DNA of 64,000 nucleotides from Osedax fenrisi (taxonomy: Eukaryota; Annelida; Polychaeta; Sabellida; Siboglinidae). This document shows, piece by piece, positions 33,424 to 46,362 of the stretch (positions within the stretch are counted from its first letter, which is position 1; every line of letters begins with the position of its first letter). Under the pieces are notes generated by a model, which saw only the letters and a program-made list of their open reading frames with translations, was not told where the DNA came from and did no database searches. Location: contig OZ025246.1 of NCBI GenBank assembly GCA_964019155.1, forward strand, positions 327,330 through 391,329, in the 5' to 3' direction. The position numbers were made by a program, and so were the translations under genes.

Positions 33424-36363
33424 TGATTATAACATTATGTCTAGAGGGCAATCATTAATAATATAACTAGTGTAAGATATTATAACATTATGTCTAGAGG
33501 GCAATCATTAATAATATAACTAATGTAAGATATTATAACATTATGTCTAGAGGGCAATCATTAATAATATAACTAGTGTAAGATATTATAACATTATGTC
33601 TAGAGGGCAATCATTAATAATATAACTAATGTAAGATATTATAACATTATGTCTAGAGGGCAATCATTAATAATATAACTAGTGTAAGATATTATAACAT
33701 TATGTCTAGAGGGCAATCATTAATAATATAACTAATGTAAGATATTATAACATTATGTCTAGAGGGCAATCATTAATAATATAACTAGTGTAAGATATTA
33801 TAACATTATGTCTAGAGGGCAATCATTAATAATATAACTAATGTAAGATATTATAACATTATGTCTAGAGGGCAATCATTAATAATATAACTAGTGTAAG
33901 ATATTATAACATTATGTCTAGAGGGCAATCATTAATAATATAACTAATGTAAGATATTATAACATTATGTCTAGAGGGCAATCATTAATATTGTAACTAA
34001 TGTAAGATATTATAACATTATGTCTAGAGGGCAATCATTAATAATATAACTAGTGTAAGATATTATAACATTATGTCTAGAGGGCAATCATTAATAATAT
34101 AACTAATGTAAGATATTATAACATTATGTCTAGAGGGCAATCATTAATAATATAACTAGTGTAAGATATTATAACATTATGTCTAGATGGCAATCATTAA
34201 TATTGTAACTAATGTAAGATATTATAACATTATGTCTAGAGGGCAATCATTAATAATATAACTAATGTAATATATTATAACATTATGTCTAGAGGGCAAT
34301 CATTAATAATATAACTAATGTAAGATATTATAACATTATGTCTAGAGGGCAATCATTAATATTGTAACTAATGTAAGATATTATAACATTATGTCTAGAG
34401 GGCAATCATTAATAATATAACTAATGTAAGATATTATAACATTATGTCTAGAGGGCAATCATTAATATTGTAACTAATGTAAGATATTATAACATTATGT
34501 CTAGAGGGCAATCATTAATATTGTAACTAATGTAAGATATTATAACATTATGTCTAGAGGGCAATCATTAATAATATAACTAGTGTAAGATATTATAACA
34601 TTATGTCTAGAGGGCAATCATTAATAATATAACTAATGTAAGATATTATAACATTATGTCTAGAGGGCAATCATTAATATTGTAACTAATGTAAGATATT
34701 ATAACATTATGTCTAGAGGGCAATCATTAATAATATAACTAATGTAAGATATTATAACATTATGTCTAGAGGGCAATCATTAATATTGTAACTAATGTAA
34801 GATATTATAAAATTATGTCTAGAGGGCAATCATTAATAATATAACTAGTGTAAGATATTATAACATTATGTCTAGAGGGCAATCATTAATATTGTAACTA
34901 ATGTAAGATATTATAACATTATGTCTAGAGGGCAATCATTAATAATATAACTAATGTAAGATATTATAACATTATGTCTAGAGGGCAATCATTAATAATA
35001 TAACTAATGTAAGATATTATAACATTATGTCTAGAGGGCAATCATTAATATTGTAACTAATGTAAGATATTATAACATTATGTCTAGAGGGCAATCATTA
35101 ATAATATAACTAATGTAAGATATTATAACATTATGTCTAGAGGGCAATCATTAATAATATAACTAATGTAAGATATTATAACATTATGTCTAGAGGGCAA
35201 TCATTAATATTGTAACTAATGTAAGATATTATAACATTATGTCTAGAGGGCAATCATTAATAATATAACTAATGTAAGATATTATAACATTATTTCTAGA
35301 GGGCAATCATTAATAATATAACTAATGTAAGATATTATAACATTATGTCTAGAGGGCAATCATTAATATTGTAACTAATGTAAGATATTATAACATTATG
35401 TCTAGAGGGCAATCATTAATATTGTAACTAATGTAAGATATTATAACATTATGTCTAGAGGGCAATCATTAATATTGTAACTAATGTAAGATATTATAAC
35501 ATTATGTCTAGAGGGCAATCATTAATATTGTAACTAATGTAAGATATTATAACATTATGTCTAGAGGGCAATCATTAATATTGTAACTAATGTAAGATAT
35601 TATAACATTATGTCTAGAGGGCAATCATTAATAATATAACTAATGTAAGATATTATAACATTATGTCTAGAGGGCAATCATTAATATTGTAACTAATGTA
35701 AGATATTATAACATTATGTCTAGAGGGCAATCATTAATAATATAACTAGTGTAAGATATTATAACATTATGTCTAGAGGGCAATCATTAATATTGTAACT
35801 AATGTAAGATATTATAACATTATGTCTAGAGGGCAATCATTAATAATATAACTAATGTAAGATATTATAACATTATGTCTAGAGGGCAATCATTAATAAT
35901 ATAACTAATGTAAGATATTATAACATTATGTCTAGAGGGCAATCATTAATATTGTAACTAGTGTAAGATATTATAACATTATGTCTAGAGGGCAATCATT
36001 AATAATATAACTAATGTAAGATATTATAACATTATGTCTAGAGGGCAATCATTAATAATATAACTAATGTAAGATATTATAACATTATGTCTAGAGGGCA
36101 ATCATTAATAATATAACTAGTGTAAGATATTATAACATTATGTCTAGAGGGCAATCATTAATAATATAACTAGTGTAAGATATTATAACATTATGTCTAG
36201 AGGGCAATCATTAATATTGTAACTGATGTAAGATATTATAACATTATGTCTAGAGGGCAATCATTAATAATATAACTAATGTAAGATATTATAACATTAT
36301 GTCTAGAGGGCAATCATTAATAATATAACTAGTGTAAGATATTATAACATTATGTCTAGAGGG
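33424..36363. repeat. 53 bp satellite, main array
   Basis: About 55 head-to-tail copies of a 53 bp monomer (AACTAATGTAAGATATTATA, then ACATTATGTCTAGAGGGCAA and TCATTAATAATAT). Variants are ACTAGTG versus ACTAATG and ATTGTAAC versus AATATAAC. In the first ~0.55 kb the AGTG and AATG types alternate regularly, making a 106 bp dimer. Single-base variants are rare, so the array is homogenised. Confidence 0.97.
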
Positions 36364-38013
36364 TTATAGATGTCATTGCTATGGTATCAATAATGAATTG
36401 TTAGTTTAACATTCGTTACCTCAACAGAACATTGACCTGATGATATTTTGTTTAGAGGACTATCTCTTTCTACCTAGGTGTACCACTGAACCAATGTATC
36501 GATATCTATATCCATATTTACATTCTTATTTAGTATTGAAAGATCATTATGATTCAATAATAATGCTATTAAATCAATATTTATGTATATAATAAGTCTA
36601 TATGGGTTATAGTTATATATTGAGTATATAATGTGACTTCCATGGAAATAATGATATATGTATTCATCCATGTATTTCAATGAGCATATGTATAATTTAT
36701 TGTGTTTAATATATTATAATAGATAATGGCATACATAATTGCCTATTTAAACAGAATGTTCTAGCATACTTTAAGATACTAATATTAGTTATAGTCTATT
36801 ACACTACTTAATATATTGATTACTAAACAACATAAGTGCAGCAGTAATACCAAGGACAGGACGTGTGCTCGCTATTTCTGCAATTGTTACTTGTTGTACT
36901 CCCAACTAGATACGTTTCAGTGATATTTAATTATATTTCAATGATTAGATCTTTGAATCAAATATATCAGATATATTGATTTATTTATGAAATAAAATGC
37001 ATCAATATTTTTAATTTTGCATTTCTATATAAATATTTTATTAAAACATACAAATTATTTATAAATTAGGTTTGAACGATGTTTTTTATATTATTTATGT
37101 AGACATTCCAAATAATATAATGTGTATTAAATTGGAGGTTATTGAATATGGCTCCATGTTAAAGATTGATTATATTTGTATGTATTGGACCCTATATTAC
37201 CATAATATATTATGGTAATAAACATTTATTTAATAGTTCAATGATTTTATAATAAATTAAATTATTTGTATGATAATTGTAATTATTTTTACATCTATTA
37301 ATTTCTAGATAAATATTAAATCTATTGGTTGTTCGCAATTTTCTTTAATTCATAATTTTATCAAAATAGGTAGGGTTTCTAAAATAATATTGTTGATACT
37401 TTATAGCTAGATTTAACCTATAATATTTTGATATCGTGTAGAGTATATATTCGATAAAACATTTTAAAAATTAAATTAATTTGAATACCCGTATATCCCG
37501 GTATAATATGTTATATTTTTCGCTATAAAATTTATAACTACAATAACAATTAATTTATATATATTATAGTATATAAACTATATTTAAAAGTACATAAATA
37601 TGAATTTTATATTTTGTCCCAGAAATCATAATCAAAACAAACGGTGGCTATATTCGAACTAGACCATTAATAAATTAAATTATATAATGAATTTAATATA
37701 ATCATATTGAAATCATTGATTTTTGTATTGAATTTGTATTCCTGGACCACGATCAAATACGATAAAATCATTTAAGCGAAAAATAAAAGTTTCACAAAAT
37801 GCGTCATCAGACGTCTGTGGTGAAATTAAGAATAATTAATATATGAGATAATCAGTTTAACTAATCTGATGAAGAAACGTAACTACTTACTTAATAATTA
37901 CAGTTATATATTAATCACTATTTATTTATATATCTTATCATTAAGAAACCACTTAGTTATTAAATAGTGTTTTCAGATGTTAACCTATGAATGATCATTA
38001 ACATTACCGTGTT
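36364..38013. other. Mixed AT-rich sequence, no confirmed gene
   Basis: 37685-37850 is the partner of the dispersed repeat at 12718. 36840-36925 is GC-richer and open in two frames (one reads ARYFCNCYLLYSQLDTF), but no splice-bounded exon could be chosen. A small palindrome TTACCATAATATATTATGGTAA lies near 37200. Confidence 0.45.
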
Positions 38014-38405
38014 CATATTCTAATATGTGTGAGAACCAGGTCAATTAGATACTCCTCTTATTCTAATATGTGTGAGAACCAGGTCAATTAGATACTCCTC
38101 TTATTCTAAGATGTGTGAGAACCAGGTCAATTAGATACTCCTCTTATTCTAAGATGTGTGAGAACCAGGTCAATTAGATACTCCTCTTATTCTAAGATGT
38201 GTGAGAACCAGGTCAATTAGATACTCCTCTTATTCTAAGATGTGTGAGAACCAGGTCAATTAGATACTCCTCTTATTCTAAGATGTGTGAGAACCAGGTC
38301 AATTAGATACTCCTCTTATTCTAAGATGTGTGAGAACCAGGTCAATTAGATACTCCTCTTATTCTAAGATGTGTGAGAACCAGGTCAATTAGATACTCCT
38401 CATAT
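38014..38405. repeat. 43 bp minisatellite, ~9 copies
   Basis: Unit ATTCTAAGATGTGTGAGAAC, CAGGTCAATTAGATACTCCTCTT, nearly identical between copies. The first copies have TAATATG instead of TAAGATG. Confidence 0.97.
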
Positions 38406-38522
38406 TCTCTGTAATAATCACAGTATCTATAACTAAATGATGTTTATCGCATTACAAATTATTATAATTAATATTTATAAATAATTAAAATTATTAATTC
38501 GATAATTTAATTTATTATTTAA

Positions 38523-39128
38523 GGGGAGGTCTCAGCGTTGAAAACGATAAATTTTCATAAAACAAAAAAAAATATTATTCCATAAAACTACCATTTAATA
38601 AGTAATTTAGTATCTGTGAAAAAATGGTATCCAAAAACGATCTATAAATCACATAAAAACATGTTTTTATCACCATTCTCTATCTAAAAAAATATATAAG
38701 TGATAAATACAAATGCGATTTATTAGATGATCAATATTTATGCTAGGTGTGTACGCATTAGAGTGGCTACAGAAAAAACTATTGCAGATTTTTTAATAAT
38801 TGTTATTGTTATATAGAGATTATATTTATATGAATAATTGCAAAGAAGCATATTATAAAATTATTTATATAAGTTCATTTTATAATCAAAATACATAACA
38901 AAATAAAATGTTATTTATATACATATATATATATATATATATATAATATAGTATATATTTACAATTTTATTCTTAACAAAGATGTATTTGTACAATATGA
39001 ACATGATAAAAAAAAATTAGCTCAATACACTGAATAGTTCTATTGTTAGCCTTATTTGCATATACCATGTATATGCCCATCTGTTACATGTGTTTTTGAC
39101 TATTCACACTGAGCGCTGAGACCTCCCC
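38523..39128. mobile_element. 606 bp MITE flanked by TTAA
   Basis: The terminal repeats GGGGAGGTCTCAGCG and their complement are each bordered by TTAA (38519-38522 and 39129-39132). TTAA duplication is used by piggyBac and Kolobok-type elements (family knowledge). It has no coding capacity and contains (AT)n at 38924-38944. Confidence 0.85.
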
Positions 39129-39132
39129 TTAA

Positions 39133-39571
39133 TTATGTTGTATACACATATAATATGCACTTATGGTAAAATATAGGATGATATTTGAATTGATAAAGTG
39201 TCATTGTATAGTAGTGGTTAAGCATGCCTAGCTAGTATCTCCTAAATACTATTTTTATAAATGATGATTTCATTTCTATCTTCATGATAGGCCTATTAAT
39301 ATTGCCTACACTATAAGTGAGAGAGAGGGAGAGTGGGAGGGAGGGAGAGTGAGAGAGAGAAGGAGAGAGAGTGAGTGTGTGTGTGTGAGAATGATAGGGA
39401 GAGTGACAGAGATAGTGTGATAGTAGGAGAATAAGAGGGAGTGTGTTAATATTTACCTATATAGGTAAATAGAAAATTTTAATATTACAATAAATATAAT
39501 AATATAATTAGGTTAACTACTCCTTTTTATTTTTTTTATTTATTAATATATACACAAACATTATATACATA

Positions 39572-39619
<48 letters not shown>

Positions 39620-40204
39620 TTTGATTTAATAGAATGATTGAATATTATTTAACAATTTAATAATAATTTATATACAAAATCATATTATAATATATAATTA
39701 TATTCAAGAGACTTTGAATTTGAATTTAATTATTAATAATATAATTATATCATAAAACATGACTTGATATTATAATACTATAGTATTAACACATTATATT
39801 CATTTGATATTTATAGGCCTATGTAAAAAACTTAAGATAAAATAGTATTGATAATATAAAAGGGCTTGAGTATTATATTTGATATTTAAATTAAATATCA
39901 AAAATATTATGAAAAACATAAATTATTATAACAATACATTTACTAAATTAATAATGCACATATTTCTAAATAATATTATTAATATTATTATTATTATTAT
40001 TATTATTATGATTATTTTCATTTGATATTTATACATAATAAACACTCACATATAATATTATTGCTTAAAATAATTTTGTTATGAATTATTATAATTAATA
40101 TAAAAAATAGAATTTATCATAACAAAAAATAGGCCTATTAAATATTTACTAAATATCTGGGTTAATATTTAACATTACGGAGATATATAATGATTCTCTT
40201 AGGA
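39133..40204. other. AT-rich sequence with (GA)n/(GT)n and (AT)n
   Basis: A purine-rich GAGAGAGGGAGAGTGGGAGG-type tract lies at 39315-39440. (AT)n at 39567-39615 and (TTA)n at 39988-40008. No gene is seen. Confidence 0.6.
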
Positions 40205-40208
40205 AAAT

Positions 40209-40310
40209 CCTAGGACAATGCATTTTATCAGAATAACTGGACCCAGAAATATTCCTATACAGAATTGTTATCATCGTGAAGGAGGACGCCAGCGATATGA
40301 TCGTATACAA
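40209..40310 (+). CDS. candidate internal exon, unidentified
   Basis: After TTCTCTTAG the sequence is stop-free in one frame, reading ENPRTMHFIRITGPRNIPIQ, then NCYHREGGRQRYDRIQ, and ends CAA|GTATGT, a good donor, in phase 0. GC content is higher than around it. No family is recognised and no partner exon was found, so this may be a real exon of an unseen gene, a relic or chance. Confidence 0.35.
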
Positions 40311-40600
40311 GTATGTATTGTAATCTGTACTGTGATTCTAATATGGAGTTCACATGATACGTAAAATGTTTACATTCATTTCAAAAAGTGCTGCTACATT
40401 TAAGTAATAGTTTACACATCACACAACGCAGATGTACTATGATTTACATATGTACGGCAAAAATAGAACATGTTATATTTTCATGCAAATGCAGTATTTG
40501 ATACAGCTATATTTTGTCGGGTTGAGTGAACATCCTATAATACTTGTGGCATTGAAAGACATATCACTCTTCATTAGAACTGTGTGGATTGGTATTAATA
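40311..40600. other. AT-rich sequence, nothing recognised
   Basis: No gene or clear repeat is seen. Confidence 0.5.
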
Positions 40601-40765
40601 CTAGGTAATTAATAAATCTAAGCTGCACTTTATTTACATTAGCTCTCTACTTGTACTAGTAATTAATAAATCTAAGCTGCACTTTATTTACATTAGCTCT
40701 CTACTTGTACTAGTAATTAATAAATCTAAGCTGCACTTTATTTACATTAGCTCTCTATGTATACT
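40601..40765. repeat. 54 bp tandem repeat x 3
   Basis: Unit TACTAGTAATTAATAAATCT, AAGCTGCACTTTATTTACAT, TAGCTCTCTACTTG, almost perfect in three copies. Confidence 0.95.
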
Positions 40766-40849
40766 ATCTAAATAGTTCTTGTTCTTTATAACATTTGCAC
40801 ATTGTATATTCACAATGTCAGCACTCGCCCTTTAAATGAAATAGTACTG

Positions 40850-40936
40850 ACAGCTGCACTATATAGTTCTGCCAGCTGTACTATATAGTACTGCCAACTG
40901 CACTATATAGTACTGCCAGCTGTACTATATAGTACA
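40850..40936. repeat. ~22 bp tandem repeat, 4 copies
   Basis: Unit GCACTATATAGTACTGCCAG with variants GTAC/GCAC and CAGC/CAAC. Each unit contains the palindrome ACTATATAGT. Confidence 0.9.
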
Positions 40937-41781
40937 AGAGCACTTCCCAACACTGACTATGAGCTATTGAATGACAGATTTTAGAATAAATAGTATTCAG
41001 CATTATGTTTACATAGTTTTTAATCGGTTAATAGCAAGTTAAGAGATACAGTTTATATTAAAGGTTTATGATATGGTATATTATAGTATTGTTAATATAC
41101 TGTTGACTAGTAATAATAATAATCACTTATTAGAATATGTTTTTTTTTATATTGAAACAAATATAAATAATATATTCGCCTCTCAATTCTTCTAAAATGG
41201 CCTCAAAATAAGATTGTGGATTAATGACTAATTTAGATGAAATAGTTAGGTTTTCCCAGTAGATGGCAGTGATATTTTGTTATCAAAATGATTACGATCA
41301 AGATCAATGATAAAGGTATGAATGCATGGCATGGTTGCATATATTATGATCACCTATTGTGGTGTTTTGTAAAAAATAACTCCTCTAGCAAAAATTTATT
41401 TTTGTCTATATATATATATATATAATGTACTATTATTAATATTTATTATGTGGTAGTTAATATATAATGATACAATTAGCCAATACTAGTATACAATCAT
41501 GAGAGTAGGTGTGCAATAGTAGTGCATACCTATTGTATGTCGTGGACACAACTTTTAATATTTAATATATAAGAAATACATTTTTAATTAATAAAAATCA
41601 TAATAAATCATCACAGAACATACATTATTTTAAGTTAAGTTGATAATTAATGTATAATGTAGTAATATCTGATCACATTTATCTAAACCATATAGAAATC
41701 CCATTATAAAATTAGTATGCATGATACTTTGTGTGATGCACATTCATGTTTTATTTATCCTACGATACTTACAGAAATATA

Positions 41782-41822
<41 letters not shown>

Positions 41823-42860
41823 CATTATTGATAAAAGAATATAAAATATAGTACTACTATTTTAAATATTATATTATAAATATATTAAAGATCAATAATT
41901 TTTAATTTTCTGTATCTAAGTTCCTAGATGGGATGAAGGACTCCACCAAAATAAAACATCAATAATTTAAATAAATATAATTTTATAAATTATTTTATAA
42001 ATTATATATAATATTGAAGATTTATGAAATTTTTGTTAACAATTTAAGGTAATATATTTCCGTTAACTATTAAAACCTATTTTTGTTTCTTTTTAAGATT
42101 GCCAATACTTATTTATGTAACATTTAGTTAGATTACTTGTTAAGTAAATCATAAAGTTGGTAACAATTTAACTGGTCTAATAATAATTTATAATATTAAT
42201 ATTAATAATTACCTACTATGTGAAGCAGCAATCAGATTTATTCTTCGTTGTTCGTTCTTATAGACATATTGTACACTGATATTGAATAGTGTAGGCTGAC
42301 GATACTATCCGTTGACGTCCCATATAAGAAGCCAATACTTGTAGAGAACTATCATTGAATGGGATAAACTCTTTTATTATTTTAAAGTTATATTTAACAT
42401 GTAATATGACCTGATGTCAAAAGTGGCAATGAATCGTCAAATCAAGTGAATCGTTAATATATCTCTTTCCAGGTTCATTTTTATAAGGAGAAATGAGTCC
42501 ACTTTTTTTTTAATACTTCATTACTAAGTAATTTACTCAGTAAATTATTGCCTATTGAACATTTTTAATTATTCAGTTATTTTTAATTTTTATTATAATA
42601 TATTAAAACATTAATATATTTTTTTAATAGAAGATATGAACCTTTATTTCTGAATCTGTAAAAATAGATTGTATTGCTTAGAAATTTGAAATTGCTTTCC
42701 ATACACATTTTTCGTAATCCATTACAGCCCTTTCGAAACAGATGTGTCTTAAATATTACTTAAATACAACACAATAATATCTTTCTAATCGCCGACTTAT
42801 ACAGATAATTGAAACAGACACTTGTTTACTGAAGTAATGTTCCAGTTAAACATTGTTTCA
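40937..42860. other. AT-rich sequence with SINE 3' fragment
   Basis: 41909-41960 (TATCTAAGTTCCTAGATGGG, GGACTCCACCAAAATAAAA) is the 3' end of the SINE family. (AT)n at 41787-41821. 42220-42350 is slightly GC-richer without a clear exon. Confidence 0.6.
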
Positions 42861-43015
42861 CTGAAATAATGTAACATTGCATTTTGAACATTATCATAAT
42901 CATTATGATAATGATTATCATAATAATATTATGTTAAACATGATAATCATGATGATTGATTCACTGAATATTATGACATAATTATGATAATATTCAGTGA
43001 AACAATCATATTTAA
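42861..43015. repeat. ATCATAAT-rich palindromes
   Basis: AACATTATCATAATCATTATGATAATG and TGAATATTATGACATAATTATGATAATATTCA form strong hairpins. CACTGAA/TTCAGTG motifs border them. Confidence 0.8.
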
Positions 43016-43340
43016 CATGCTTCACTCTTTTAATGTATATACTTAATTAATTATTGTTTCGTCTTTATAATAACTTACATATTATAATTAGCAAATAATT
43101 ATTATGATAACAATCGAATTATTATTATAGGTATATAATTAATCTAAACATAATTATATCATAATTAAAATCTGAAATAAAATTCAAGTATTTATCCGCC
43201 TTAATTTTTAGCCAATTCCCAGATAGTAATTTACCAATGATTAAAAATTAAAGATAACATATACATTTCAGTATTAATTCAAAAGTCCATTCAAGTGTCT
43301 AGATAGCACATAGATAGCACATAGATTTAGAGTACCCTAA
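43016..43340. other. AT-rich sequence with small duplications
   Basis: AGATAGCACAT and CTCTAAATCTATGG are each repeated in tandem near 43300-43360. Confidence 0.5.
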
Positions 43341-43672
43341 ATCTATGGTACTCTAAATCTATGGTCTGGCAATACCTCCTATAACCTCTTATAATCTCCT
43401 ATAATGAGATTATAGGAGGTCTTGTGTCTAGTTATAAAAATAGATTATAATTTTAATACCCTATTGAAATAGGTTTCGAATTGATATCAAATTAATTCCT
43501 ACCCAACATTAATACATATTTTCCGATTATATCTGAAATAATTAAATTCCTTACAGGAGCTTAAATACATGATTATAAATTATAATTTATAATATAATTG
43601 TAAAAATGTTAATTATTAAAAATAATATGCTATTATTGCTATTATGTAATTTTTAAGGAATTCATAAACGAA

Positions 43673-44090
43673 ACAAAATATATAAATGAACAAGTAGGAT
43701 AAATATAAAATAAATATTGTTATTAAGACACGAAATGGAAAGTAAGTTATCTCTGAGAAATTTTTATTATATGCAGATAACAAGATAAATATAAAAAAGT
43801 TGATACAGCAACGAAAAATTTATAATTATCAAGACATCCTATAACCTTTGAGGTTATATAAGGTCTTGGAATTCTCCAAAAATATATAAATGAACAAGTA
43901 GGATAAATATAAAATATATATTGTTATTAAGTCACGTAATAGAAAGTAAGTTATCTCTGAGAAATATTTATTATATGCAGATAACAAGATAAATATCAAA
44001 AAGTTGACACAGCAACGGAAAATTCAGAATTATCAAGACATCCTATAACCTTTGAGGTTATATAAGGTCTTGGAATTATCCAAAATCAAA
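43673..44090. repeat. ~205 bp tandem duplication
   Basis: ATATATAAATGAACAAGTAG through GGTCTTGGAATT, with the CCTATAACCTTTGAGGTTAT hairpin, is repeated from about 43877 with under ten differences. Confidence 0.9.
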
Positions 44091-44437
44091 TTAATACAAG
44101 GAATCGAGTTTCGTGAAAGGTAAACACGTCTCGATCTCATACTTGTATATATTTCTAATAGTGCAGCAAGATAGTTCGGCTAAGCTAATCAATACAATTT
44201 TGTGAAATACATATTAATTGTATCTTACTCATTTATCGAAATTTGAGCTAACGATGAGTCTGATAATATAAGTATGATATCATGAGATGTATTATTATTA
44301 TATTTATAACAATATAACATGCTCAGGTCTAAATATCAGGAATAAGCATAAATAAAAAGTTGCAGTTATATATTCTACTAAAAACCTGATAACTAGATAA
44401 AAACATAGTTCCAATCCAATATTAATTACTATACTAA

Positions 44438-44816
44438 AGGGGGTATCCCACTACTATATTTTATATAAACTATAGTTTAACCATTTAATGAAATTGGTTT
44501 AAATATAGAGAGTGATAATGATAGCGAAATAATATCGTAATTGATAGCAATATATAAATAATATTATTTAAAATTGAGATATAGAAATACCTCCTATAGG
44601 AGGTATATATAACCTTATATATAACCTCTTATAATATAGTAACCATCATAATTATGACTATCACAAATAATTTTAAGTAAATATATTTATTGCGTTATAA
44701 GTTATAACTTGTAATGCATAGATATTTACAGAACTATTGGTTTTATAGAATAAATGGTTTTTAAGTTACAATATTTCCGGCAACTTGCCGGAAAATATTG
44801 TATTGGGATACCCCCT
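44438..44816. mobile_element. AGGGGGTATCC MITE, copy 2
   Basis: The ends are AGGGGGTATCCCAC and TGGGATACCCCCT. The palindrome TTTCCGGCAACTTGCCGGAAA lies near its right end (44774-44794), whereas in copy 1 it lies near the left end. TAA precedes it but GTA follows, so no clean target duplication. Confidence 0.7.
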
Positions 44817-45237
44817 GTATAAGTTATCTTATCGAGTTCATAAACTATAAGTATTATTAATAGAAATGGATCATATCAGAGCAGTTTTTAAAGATTTAAA
44901 AGTGGGGGGAAAATTCCAAAAATAATTATTTCGTAATTGTATTATTAAATTTTATTTATTTATAATATATAAATATGATTATGATATAATTTATTACGAA
45001 TATATCTGATTTTTTTATGGGCAAACATTTAAAAGTTAAGGGGGATAACAATGGGAGTAAATTGCCAAAAAATACACCTTAAAAATATACTGAATAATAT
45101 TAGTCAATACTTTCTATAACCTCCTATAACCAATATATTGGTAAATATATACCTCCTTACCTCGAAGTTATAGGAGGTCTTGCTATAACCGAGGTTATAG
45201 GATGTATTGTATTAGTAGGCTCCTACAACATGGAGGC

Positions 45238-45240
<3 letters not shown>

Positions 45241-45310
<70 letters not shown>
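45241..45310. repeat. (AT)n microsatellite
   Basis: About 70 bp of pure TA, directly after the hairpin cluster. Confidence 0.97.
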
Positions 45311-45314
<4 letters not shown>

Positions 45315-45487
45315 TGTATACATATAACGCTGCATATATATAAGTTATAACTTGCAATAATATAAATCAAATAATTCGATGTATATGTATATATTTATTC
45401 TAATATGTACACAAATAAATATTCATATTATTATAACATTAATAATAATTATATGTATTATTATAATTATACACAATATATATATAT

Positions 45488-45652
45488 ATATATATCCTTT
45501 GGAAAATATTTGATATTATCAAAGATGCTTCGCAAAATCATTGATATTATCTTGAATTTAAAATTTATAATTAAATTATCTTTGGCATGTATTATACACA
45601 CAGACTTGGAGGGGGCCCCTTCAAAGTCTGTGATTAAACAACATTGATACAA
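45488..45652. other. P-like MITE end fragments and a GC-rich hairpin
   Basis: TATCCTTTGGAAAATATTTG, ATATTATCAAAGATGCTTCG and CAAAATCATTGATAT near 45490-45555 are altered ends of the 454 bp family, adjacent and facing each other. CACAGACTTGGAGGGGGCCC with CCTTCAAAGTCTGTG at 45599-45632 is a strong hairpin. Confidence 0.5.
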
Positions 45653-45959
45653 AGAGGGCGTTTATTAATTTGTAGACCAATCATATGTATTATCCATATA
45701 TCAATATATTTAAATAAAAGCATACACTTAATTTATTTAAATTATTTAATATATTATTTTTATGAGATCAATTAATTTATATTAGTATTTTTTAAGTATA
45801 TTATTAACATTATGTGTAAGTTAATATTTATTTATTTATTTATTTGATTAGCATACTGATTAAAGTAGTATTAACATTATTTTGGTAAAATATCATATTT
45901 AATAAATAATTTATAATTATTATAAATTATACATAATATATAATAATACATAATTATTA
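45653..45959. other. AT-rich sequence, nothing recognised
   Basis: No gene is seen. Confidence 0.5.
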
Positions 45960-46237
45960 TTTAATATTATATTAAATATGATATTTAATATTACCAAAAT
46001 AATTTTGTTAATACTTTAATATGATATTAAATCTCCATATTAAATATGAAGAGTTAAGATTAATATAATTATGTCTCTCTCTTTATCCCGTGATCATATT
46101 TAATATGATATTACCAACATAATTTTATTACTACTTTAATATGATATTAATTTAATATGATTTAATAATTAAATCTCCATATTAAATATGGAGAGTTAAG
46201 ATTAATTTAATTATTTCTCTCTCTTTATCCCGTGACA
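45960..46237. repeat. ~140 bp tandem duplication with palindromes
   Basis: Two units each contain a TTTAATATGATATT palindrome region, TCTCCATATTAAATATG(G/A)A and end CTCTCTCTTTATCCCGTGA (near 46073-46091 and 46217-46236). Confidence 0.8.
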
Positions 46238-46362
46238 GTTTGTCGTAGGGGGGATTTGAATCGCGGAAAGTATACATGTTTTTTTTCCATTTATCACGGT
46301 CCAATGTATTTTAGAGAAGATCACCGATATCACTTTTTGTTTTATATAATTATTTGGATTAT

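Larger units (their letters stand above)
43341..45215. repeat. cluster of CCTCCTATAACC hairpins
   Basis: Inverted CCTATAACC/GGTTATAGG-type hairpins occur near 43370-43425, 43845-43870, 44040-44070, 44588-44640 and 45115-45205, several followed by TCTTG. They recur only in this 1.9 kb of the window. Some lie in the tandem duplication at 43673. Confidence 0.7.

Noticed and set aside
30080..36363. CRISPR array (regular 53 bp repeats)
   Set aside because: There are no variable spacers: the whole 53 bp unit is repeated head to tail. The context is eukaryotic.
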